In this document: piece after piece, positions 33,686-39,890 of the stretch
How the letters are laid out: every line of letters starts with the position of its first letter
How positions within the stretch are numbered: position 1 is the stretch's first letter
NCBI GenBank assembly: GCA_035517775.1
Contig: DATIYF010000045.1
Location: 62,001 to 126,000, forward strand
Length of the DNA stretch: 64,000 bases
Direction of reading: 5' to 3'
Source of the DNA: DATIYF01 sp035517775
GTDB taxonomy: Bacteria > Acidobacteriota > Terriglobia > Terriglobales > Acidobacteriaceae
Made by a program: the position numbers and the translations under genes
The notes under the pieces: generated by a model
What the model was told of the DNA's origin: nothing
The model's database searches: none
Seen by the model: the letters and a program-made list of their open reading frames with translations, nothing else

Positions 33686-34080
33686 CCAAGCGCAAGTCCA
33701 AGGGCGCCTACATGATCTCGGCCGTGGCCGAGATGTATGGCATTCATCCCCAAACGCTGCGCCTCTATGAGCGGGAAGGCCTGCTGAAACCCTCGCGCAC
33801 TGAGGGCAACACGCGCCTCTATACCGATGAAGACTTGCAGCGGCTGGAGTTCATCCTCAACCTGGCGCGCGACCTGGGAGTGAACATCAGCGGCATCGCC
33901 ATCATCCTGCAAATGCGCGAGCGCATGGAAGAGATGCAGCGCCAGATTCAGGATTTCGTGCAGTACATCCAGCAAGAGGTGCTCACTCGCGCCAGCGCCG
34001 CCGCTGATCCTTCGAAGGGCGCGATCGTGCCCATCCGCCGGCCCTTCGTAGCGCCCGCGGGGCCGGTTAAAAAAAGGTAG
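33682..34080 (+). CDS. MerR-family regulator, HspR-like
   Basis: This 132-residue protein has the HspR-type MerR domain: YMISAVAEMYGIHPQTLRLYEREGLL at 11-36, then NTRLYTDEDLQRLEFI and a coiled-coil segment (ILQMRERMEEMQRQIQDF). HspR represses chaperone genes through HAIR inverted repeats. No dnaK/clpB/hsp20 gene and no HAIR element was seen nearby, so the targets are elsewhere. The basic tail PVKKR ends the protein. GTG 33682 is overlapped by the stop of the duplicated short ORF. Confidence 0.85.
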   Translation: MTKRKSKGAYMISAVAEMYGIHPQTLRLYEREGLLKPSRTEGNTRLYTDEDLQRLEFILNLARDLGVNISGIAIILQMRERMEEMQRQIQDFVQYIQQEVLTRASAAADPSKGAIVPIRRPFVAPAGPVKKR

Positions 34081-34130
34081 CTCAGGAAGTTTTCACGGCC
34101 GAGGCTGCCAATGTTCCGGCGGGAACACAT

Positions 34131-34168
34131 CGTCATCACAAAATGAGGCATACAATATTGTGATGACG
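34131..34168. promoter_or_regulatory. 11-bp inverted repeat overlapping the BrnA-like start
   Basis: CGTCATCACAA (34131-34141) and TTGTGATGACG (34158-34168) are exact reverse complements 16 bases apart, and the right arm includes ATG 34163. TACAAT (34151-34156) between the arms is a good -10 hexamer, which would place a transcript start near 34163, that is, leaderless. An autorepressor binding here would block its own promoter. Confidence 0.5.
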
Positions 34169-34441
34169 CGCAAGAGCAAGAAAACACAGGGCAGGAAGCC
34201 GAGGGCGCGGCGGGTTGGCAGCCTGCAGGCCTCGGCGGACGACGGATTTGTGTCTCCGCCGGAAGACTTCGAGGCACTGATCAAGGCGCGGTGGCACCGC
34301 CCACGAAAGAAAAGAATCTGCCTGCGGCTGGACATGGAGGTGGTGGACTGGTTCAGGTCGCAGGGGCGGGGATACCAGACGCGGATGAATGGAATATTGC
34401 GAAAGGCGATGATGGCGGGAAAGAAGAAGAAGGGAGAGTGA
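34163..34441 (+). CDS. BrnA-like antitoxin, without adjacent BrnT
   Basis: The 92-residue protein starts with a Lys/Arg-rich disordered region and ends with the BrnA hallmark: KKRICLRLDMEVVDWFRSQGRGYQTRMNGILRKAM, split here as LDMEVVDWFRSQGRGYQ and TRMNGILRKAM, a ribbon-helix-helix. BrnA normally neutralises the BrnT ribonuclease encoded directly upstream and represses the pair. Here only 82 bases separate it from the HspR-like gene, and no BrnT-like frame is present on either side. It may be an orphan regulator or act on a distant toxin. GTG 34160 would add one residue. Confidence 0.8.
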   Translation: MTRKSKKTQGRKPRARRVGSLQASADDGFVSPPEDFEALIKARWHRPRKKRICLRLDMEVVDWFRSQGRGYQTRMNGILRKAMMAGKKKKGE

Positions 34442-34514
34442 GATCTGGGGCGGAGCGGCGCTGGCGGAGGAGAGGGTCCACTGTGCACGGCCGGCGCGTA
34501 TCATTGACTCCACG

Positions 34515-34577
34515 CGTTCCACATTCCAGCAGCAATGGCTGAAGGCTAAAAGCTGAATGCTGACGGCTGAGTGCTGA
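34515..34577. repeat. GGCTGAATGCTGA-type degenerate repeat
   Basis: Units like GGCTGAAGGCTAAAAGCTGAATGCTGACGGC recur about every 7-8 bases up to the next ATG (written as a description of the stretch, not one exact unit). The same style is seen at 48700-48835. The rest of the gap 34442-34514 shows nothing recognisable. Confidence 0.6.
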
Positions 34578-35582
34578 ATGCTTCCCTTCAAGCTCATCTA
34601 CAGCGACGAGTACTACCTGCCGATCGGGGCGCATGTGTTTCCGGCGGAGAAGTACCGGCGCGTTCACGCCCGCCTGCTTGAGAGCGGAGCGGCCGTGGCC
34701 GAGGACTTCCTGGTGCCCAAGCCTGCCTCAGATAAGGACATCCTGCTGGTGCACACGCCCGAGTACGTGCATAAGCTCAAGACCGGCACCCTCAGCCCGC
34801 AGGAAGAGTTGCAACTGGAAGTGCCGTTTTCGCCGGAGCTGGTGCGGGCGTTCTGGCTGGCGGCGGGGGGCTCAATTCTGGCGGCGCACCATGCGCTGCA
34901 AGAGGGCGTGGCGGTGAACATTGGCGGCGGCTTTCATCACGCCTTTCCCGGCCATGGCGAGGGCTTCTGCATGATCAACGATGTGGCCGTGGCCATTCGG
35001 CGGTTGCAGCGCGAGGAGAAGATCCGCACCGCCATGACCGTGGATTGCGACGTGCACCACGGCAACGGGACGGCCGCCATTTTTGCCGGGACGCGCGTGC
35101 CCGCGGGCGCGCTGCCTTCGCACTCGCCGCATGGTGCGGGGAGCATGCGCAGCGCCCATGCCGGCGACGTGTTCACCATCTCGCTGCACCAGCACAACAA
35201 CTACCCGGCTTATAAGCCGCTTTCCTCGATTGACGTGGACCTGCCCGATGGGATTGGCGACGAAGACTACCTGGGCTGGCTGGATAACGCGCTCAGCTCA
35301 GGGCTGCGGCAGTTCGAGCCGGATTTACTGTGCTACATCGCGGGGGCAGATCCATATCGTGAAGATCAGCTCGGCGGGCTGGCTTTGAGTTTGGAAGGCT
35401 TAAAACGGCGGGATGAGCTGGTGTTCCGCGTGGCCCGCGCGAAAAGCATTCCCGTGATGGTGACCTTTGCCGGGGGCTATGCCCGCAATGTGGAAGATAC
35501 GGTGACGATTCATTGCAATACGGTGCTGGCGGCAAGCGAAGCGATGAGTGCAAAAGCGGATTCCCCGCTGCGCTCGGAGTGA
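34578..35582 (+). CDS. Histone-deacetylase-like (AcuC/APAH-type) amidohydrolase
   Basis: This 334-residue zinc hydrolase of the arginase/HDAC fold has GGGFHHAFPGHGEGFCMIND (about 115-134; the His pair is catalytic), DCDVHHGNGT (about 156-165; Asp and His bind zinc) and GADPYREDQLGG (about 255-266). Bacterial members deacetylate acetyl-lysine (AcuC), polyamines (APAH) or other small amides. The last residues SPLRSE are encoded by a dispersed repeat (35558-35584), so the natural C-terminus may have been replaced. The gene stands alone behind repeat sequence. Confidence 0.88.
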   Translation: MLPFKLIYSDEYYLPIGAHVFPAEKYRRVHARLLESGAAVAEDFLVPKPASDKDILLVHTPEYVHKLKTGTLSPQEELQLEVPFSPELVRAFWLAAGGSILAAHHALQEGVAVNIGGGFHHAFPGHGEGFCMINDVAVAIRRLQREEKIRTAMTVDCDVHHGNGTAAIFAGTRVPAGALPSHSPHGAGSMRSAHAGDVFTISLHQHNNYPAYKPLSSIDVDLPDGIGDEDYLGWLDNALSSGLRQFEPDLLCYIAGADPYREDQLGGLALSLEGLKRRDELVFRVARAKSIPVMVTFAGGYARNVEDTVTIHCNTVLAASEAMSAKADSPLRSE

Positions 35583-35584
35583 CA
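35558..35584. repeat. GTCACTCCGAGCGCAGCGGGGAATCC-type dispersed repeat
   Basis: On the minus strand this reads TGTCACTCCGAGCGCAGCG, then GGGAATCC, a common type of bacterial repeat. It overlaps the end of the HDAC-like gene and supplies its stop. A relative with TGTCATCCTGAGCAAAGCGG is at 51627. Confidence 0.55.
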
Positions 35585-35607
35585 GAGCAGACGCCGCGAA
35601 CCCGGCA

Positions 35608-36384
35608 TCACTTCATGTAGTGAGCGGAGATGAGACCGAGCACGCCATCCTGCAGGAAATGGGCGATGATGCCGGGGCGGAGGCTGCGGCGCCAATGTGC
35701 CATCAGCCCGAACAGGCAGCCGTACACGGCGATCACGATCATGAACTTCAAGCCCTGGTAGCCGTGGGCGGCGCCAAAGGCGATGCCCTGGAGCACCAGA
35801 CCGGCAGCGTAGCTCTTACAAGCCGCGCTGAGCTGGCGCTGCAGATAGCCGCGAAAGATGATCTCTTCGCAGATGCCGGCGGTCAGGGCCAGCAGCAGAT
35901 ACAGAATCGTTTCCAGCCGCCCGTGAGGCAACAGCCCGCGCACTGACTCCGGCGTTTTCGCTTTCAAGAGCGCAGCCACGCCGGCCAGCACCAGATTAGC
36001 GACAACCAGAAACCCGATGGCCAAGCCGAGATCGCGGAGCGCAGCGCGCGCACGGCCCCATGCGCCCCCGACCAATTGGCCCATGCGCAGGCCGCGAAGG
36101 CGAAGGCCGAACCAGATGAAAGCGACAAGGAGCCATTCCAGGACTAAGACCATGAGATAGCTCGCCACATGCCCATGGGAGCGGCCGAGCGGAGCGAACT
36201 TGTGCGAGTGGCCACCGCTCGCCGAAAGTCCGAACAGGACCAGAAGCACCACAAGGGTGTGCCATGCCGGGGCCACTGCGGAGGGCGACGGCTCGGAGGG
36301 TGCGCTGGGGATGGTTGACAAGGCTCCTCCCTCGATTGGTTCCGCTCTGGATTGTAAGGCAAGAGACTCGCCAAAAGCGGCCAA
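35608..36384 (-). CDS. CPBP (Abi/Rce1-type) intramembrane metalloprotease
   Basis: The 258-residue protein has a Ser/Pro-rich N-terminus, about six membrane helices and the CPBP motifs EEIIFRGYLQ (Glu pair, Phe-Arg), AHGYQG and AHFLQDG in order, which supply the metal ligands. Related proteins are CAAX proteases and bacteriocin-immunity proteins. A His-rich stretch (GGHSHKFAPLGRSHGH) between the first two helices is unusual. Substrate unknown. It is convergent with the HDAC-like gene and divergent from the EthD gene. Confidence 0.85.
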   Translation of the reverse strand: MAAFGESLALQSRAEPIEGGALSTIPSAPSEPSPSAVAPAWHTLVVLLVLFGLSASGGHSHKFAPLGRSHGHVASYLMVLVLEWLLVAFIWFGLRLRGLRMGQLVGGAWGRARAALRDLGLAIGFLVVANLVLAGVAALLKAKTPESVRGLLPHGRLETILYLLLALTAGICEEIIFRGYLQRQLSAACKSYAAGLVLQGIAFGAAHGYQGLKFMIVIAVYGCLFGLMAHWRRSLRPGIIAHFLQDGVLGLISAHYMK

Positions 36385-36464
36385 TGGGCCGTTTTATCCC
36401 CCAAACGCAAGCCTGAGTGCAGGCGGAGCGTGGTGCAGACTGAGCGAAAGAGGCTGATCCTGCT

Positions 36465-36470
36465 TATAAT
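36465..36470 (+). promoter_or_regulatory. TATAAT -10 box before the EthD gene
   Basis: A perfect TATAAT lies 26 bases before ATG 36497, between divergent genes. The -35 area is poor (GAGCGA at 17-base spacing), so this is a tentative promoter resting on the -10 match and location. Confidence 0.3.
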
Positions 36471-36496
36471 GTGCGGGCTTGCAGCAAGGAGGCGCC

Positions 36497-36793
36497 ATGC
36501 TCTTCGTCACCGTCACCTACGCCAACCAGGATGGGGCAAAGTTCGATTTCGATTACTACATGAAGAAGCACATTCCGATGGTCGCCGGCCTGCTGGGCAC
36601 GACCATCGAGGTTTGCAAAGGAATCGCCACACCCATGGGCACTCCGGTGGCCTTTCTTTGCGTGGCGAGAATCCGGATCAACAGCATCGAGGAATTCTCA
36701 GCGGCCATGGCAAAGCATGGACCGCAGATCACGCAGGACGTTGCCAACTACAGCAACGTGCAGCCCACGGTACAGATTGACGAAGAGCTGTGA
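36497..36793 (+). CDS. EthD-family small protein
   Basis: AAGGAGG five bases before ATG 36497 fixes the start. The 98-residue protein shows the EthD dimeric alpha/beta-barrel pattern: MLFVTVTY..., DFDYYMKKHIPMV, and VARIRINSIEEFSAAMAKHGPQITQDVANYS in two blocks. EthD-like proteins accompany monooxygenases or act as small-molecule binding/degrading accessory proteins. A flavin reductase-like gene follows after 66 bases, so a redox role is possible. Confidence 0.8.
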   Translation: MLFVTVTYANQDGAKFDFDYYMKKHIPMVAGLLGTTIEVCKGIATPMGTPVAFLCVARIRINSIEEFSAAMAKHGPQITQDVANYSNVQPTVQIDEEL

Positions 36794-36859
36794 CAAGCAT
36801 GCGGCTTCATGGCGCCGGCAAGGGCGCGCCTGCTGCCAAGGCCGTATGATGGATTGACC

Positions 36860-37495
36860 ATGGATGCGCGTCCCAGTGAACTTCCCTACAGCGAGTTCTA
36901 CCGGCTGCTGATCAGCTCGGTTGCGCCGCGGCCGATCGGCTGGATTTCCACCATCAGCGCGGCGGGCCAGCCGAACCTGGCGCCGTTTTCCTTCTTCAAT
37001 GCGGTGTGCGGCAAGCCGCCCATGCTGGTATTCGGCACCGGCATGCGGACGGCGAGAGCGGAAGGCGGGCCGGCTACGCTCGAAATCAAAGACACTTTGC
37101 GCAACGTTCGCGAGACCCGGGAATTTGTGGCCAACGTGGTGACTTATGAACTGGCCGAGCGCATGAACCTGACCAGCGGCGAATATGTTTCTTCGGTAAA
37201 TGAGTTTGAGGTGGCGGGGCTGACTGCCCGGCCGTCCACGGTGGTGGGTCCGCCCATGGTGGCGGAGTCGCCGGTGAATTTCGAGTGCCAGCTCTATCAG
37301 ATCGTGGAGTTTTCCTCCCAGCCGGGCGGCGGGAGTCTGGTGATCGGCGAGATCGTTTATCTGCACGTAAACGACGCGCTGATGAAAGAAGGATGGCTGG
37401 ATGCGAATGCGCTCGACCTGATCGGCCGCATGGGCGGAACGCAATACTCGCGGACGGCGGAGAGATTCGACATGGTCAGGCCGAAGGGGAGGTGA
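36860..37495 (+). CDS. Flavin reductase-like (split-barrel FMN-binding) protein
   Basis: ATG 36860 gives 211 residues. The signature SSVAPRPIGWISTISAAG...NLAPFSFFNAV is typical of the DIM6/NTAB flavin reductase family, and VANVVTYELAERMNLTSG continues the FMN-binding split barrel. Such proteins reduce FMN or hold it for monooxygenases. No partner oxygenase is nearby except the small EthD protein. The upstream in-frame start at 36809 lacks support. Confidence 0.85.
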   Translation: MDARPSELPYSEFYRLLISSVAPRPIGWISTISAAGQPNLAPFSFFNAVCGKPPMLVFGTGMRTARAEGGPATLEIKDTLRNVRETREFVANVVTYELAERMNLTSGEYVSSVNEFEVAGLTARPSTVVGPPMVAESPVNFECQLYQIVEFSSQPGGGSLVIGEIVYLHVNDALMKEGWLDANALDLIGRMGGTQYSRTAERFDMVRPKGR

Positions 37496-37914
37496 GCCGC
37501 ATCTCCAGAAGGTTCCGTTCTGCGTGGCCCTTTCAGAAATGCGAGCCACGACCTTGGGATTTTCACATCGTGTGTGGAGAAGGAGTTTCGTTTTGGGGAG
37601 AAGAAGAGATAATCTCCCCGAGTAAACTCGACATTGCCGGTGGTTTCGCCAAACACTGAAGTTGGACAGAGCGCTTGCACCACGAGATTCTCGATGGCTC
37701 CGGGCAACCGGGGCCATCGGTGTCTGCGGGCCAGAACTTAGGCGACCACAGACACTTCCCCATTTCAAGCTGAAAAATCTCATCCTCATGCGACTGAAAC
37801 CATCTGCAAAACCTGCTGTATTTTGATCCAAAACTAAACATTCTCTGCTCTCCACGAGGGGCGATTATATCCGCCCGGAAGAGAGCGAGGAAGCTGATAG
37901 ACTTTCAATGACTT
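37496..37914. other. 419-base gap without recognisable gene
   Basis: Short open frames exist on both strands but lack a ribosome site or family resemblance. A small stem GGCTCCGGGCAACCGGGGCC lies near 37693. The last 100 bases before ffh are AT-richer (TTGATCCAAAACTAAAC, GATTATATCC) and probably hold its promoter. I looked for a 4.5S/SRP RNA and did not find its conserved loop. Confidence 0.5.
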
Positions 37915-39273
37915 ATGTTCGAGAACCTTCAGGAAAAACTGCAGCGGGCGTTCAAAACGCTGCGCGGGCAGGCCGTTCTCAACGAAGAGAACATGCAGGA
38001 GGCGCTGCGCGAGCTGCGGCTGGCGCTGCTCGAAGCCGACGTCAACTTCAAGGTGGTCAAGCAGTTCATAGATCAGGTGCAGGCCAAAGCAGTGGGCCAG
38101 CAGGTGATGACGGCGCTCGCGCCCGGCGAGCAGGTGATCAAGATTGTGCGCGATGAGCTGGTGGAAATTCTGGGCCACGACACGGCGCGGCTGAAATTTG
38201 CCTCGCAGCCGCCGACGGTGATTCTGATGGCGGGGCTGCAGGGCTCCGGCAAGACCACCACTTCGGGCAAGCTGGCGCAATGGCTGAAGAATGGCGGGCG
38301 CCGGCCGCTGCTGGTTTCCGTGGACGTTTACCGTCCGGCGGCGCGCGAGCAACTGAAAGTGGTGGCGCAGGCGATCAAGGCGAACCTCTACGAAGGCGAA
38401 GTCGCCGAGGCGAACACGGCAACTGTGGAGCGGCTGGCCAAAGAGGCCCGGCGCGAAGCGGTGAACACCGGCTGCGACGTGCTGATCGTGGATACCGCCG
38501 GCCGCCTGCACATTGACGATCAGTTGATGGACGAGATGCAATCGCTCAAGCGACTGCTGAGCCCGCAGGAAATATTGTTCGTGGCCGACGCCATGACCGG
38601 CCAGGACGCGGTGAACTCGGCCGACGAATTCCACAAAAAGCTGACCCTCACCGGCGTGGTGCTGACCAAAATGGATGGCGATGCGCGTGGCGGCGCGGCG
38701 CTTTCCATCCGCCAGGTGACGGGGCAACCGATCAAGTTCATCGGCACGGGCGAGAAATACGATGGGCTCGAACCTTTCCATCCTGATCGCATCGTGTCGC
38801 GCATTCTCGGCATGGGCGATATTCTGTCGCTGATTGAGCGGGCCGAGCAGACGGTGGATAAGAAGAAAGCCGAGGAAATCGCCAGCCGCGCCCTGGCGGG
38901 TGACGGCTTTTCTCTCGAAGACTTCCGCGACCAGCTTCGGCAAGTAAAGAAGATGGGGTCGATTCAGAACCTGATGGGCATGCTGCCGAGTATTGGGCCA
39001 TTTTCGGGATTGCAGAAAGCTGCCGACAAGGTGGACGAGAAGCAGATCAACCGCGTGGAGGCGATCATCAACTCCATGACCGTGCACGAGCGCATGCACC
39101 ACGAAGTGATCAATGGCAGCCGGCGCAAGCGCATAGCGCGCGGCTCCGGAACTTCGATTCAGGAAGTGAACAATCTGCTTCGCCAATACGCGCAGATGCG
39201 CAAGATGTTCAAGCAGATGGGCAAGGCCAGCTTCGCGCGGAGAATGGCCGGGATGAAGTTTCCGGGGATGTAG
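37915..39273 (+). CDS. ffh: Signal recognition particle protein Ffh (SRP54)
   Basis: This 452-residue GTPase has an N-domain helix bundle (MFENLQEKLQRAFKTLRG), the G1 loop GLQGSGKTT near 107-115, DTAGR near 192, TKMDGDARGG near 249-258 and a Met-rich M domain from about 330 with RIARGSGTSIQEVNNLL as the RNA-binding helix-turn-helix. It recognises signal sequences on ribosomes and delivers them to FtsY. Length and all motifs are complete. Confidence 0.97.
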   Translation: MFENLQEKLQRAFKTLRGQAVLNEENMQEALRELRLALLEADVNFKVVKQFIDQVQAKAVGQQVMTALAPGEQVIKIVRDELVEILGHDTARLKFASQPPTVILMAGLQGSGKTTTSGKLAQWLKNGGRRPLLVSVDVYRPAAREQLKVVAQAIKANLYEGEVAEANTATVERLAKEARREAVNTGCDVLIVDTAGRLHIDDQLMDEMQSLKRLLSPQEILFVADAMTGQDAVNSADEFHKKLTLTGVVLTKMDGDARGGAALSIRQVTGQPIKFIGTGEKYDGLEPFHPDRIVSRILGMGDILSLIERAEQTVDKKKAEEIASRALAGDGFSLEDFRDQLRQVKKMGSIQNLMGMLPSIGPFSGLQKAADKVDEKQINRVEAIINSMTVHERMHHEVINGSRRKRIARGSGTSIQEVNNLLRQYAQMRKMFKQMGKASFARRMAGMKFPGM

Positions 39274-39293
39274 AGGCTGCGGCGCGCGCCGAC

Positions 39294-39890
39294 TTACCGC
39301 TGCGTCACGCTCAGCTTGTGCAATTCGACGGCCGCGGTCTCGATACGATCGGGAAGGTTGAATTTCGAGTCCAAGCCGATTCCTGGATTCTTCGGCTGTA
39401 TGAAAGTTTCCACGAATAGCTGCAACACGAAGCGGGGAACCTCCACTCCATCAAGTGAAACGGAATCTACGTGGACAATTCCGGCGCCGCCCTCGCCGCG
39501 CGCGTGTGCCACGACCACGACATCGTGCACGCCGCTGAAAATTGCCAGCAAGGGATTCACTGAACCGCGCCCGGGGCGAAGCTGGTCGAAGTCCACGCGG
39601 GTCGAGCCCGTCACCACGCCTGGAGTCTCCCGCAGCTCTACTGAACTGACTCCCGCTGGAAACTGGATATTTCCTGAAGCGAGGTAGGCGTTGATTTCTT
39701 TCTCGGTGAACTCGGTGGGCGCCGGATTGGGATGAGCCGAGGCCGCATTGGCGTGGAGATAGTGGACCTTGCGCTGCGCGCTGGCGGCGCTCAGCGCGCT
39801 CTGGTTGGCGGTGGGCGGGGTAGAACCGGCGAAAGCGGCGAGGAGAAAACCGACAAGCCCCGCCCACAAGCCCGGTGATGGCAATTTCAT
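39294..39890 (-). CDS. Secreted hypothetical protein, partner of AsmA
   Basis: The 198-residue protein has a signal peptide (MKLPSPGLWAGLVGFLLAAFAG), then a beta-rich domain (FTEKEINAYLASG..., VVVVAHARGEG, IVHVDSVSLDGVEVP) that resembles the single-domain lipid-binding modules related to AsmA/LmeA proteins. Its ATG overlaps the AsmA stop by four bases, so the two are co-translated. A role in outer-membrane lipid handling is inferred from that coupling. Confidence 0.75.
   Translation of the reverse strand: MKLPSPGLWAGLVGFLLAAFAGSTPPTANQSALSAASAQRKVHYLHANAASAHPNPAPTEFTEKEINAYLASGNIQFPAGVSSVELRETPGVVTGSTRVDFDQLRPGRGSVNPLLAIFSGVHDVVVVAHARGEGGAGIVHVDSVSLDGVEVPRFVLQLFVETFIQPKNPGIGLDSKFNLPDRIETAAVELHKLSVTQR

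Noticed and set aside
33682..34080. HAIR operator for the HspR-like regulator
   Set aside because: No CTTGAGT-N7-ACTCAAG-like repeat was seen in the surrounding sequence.
34081..34162. BrnT toxin gene upstream of the BrnA-like gene
   Set aside because: Only about 80 bases are available, and no open frame of suitable length exists.
37496..37914. 4.5S/SRP RNA gene next to ffh
   Set aside because: The conserved GGAAG/AGCAG loop of SRP RNA is absent on both strands; the only stem found is short.
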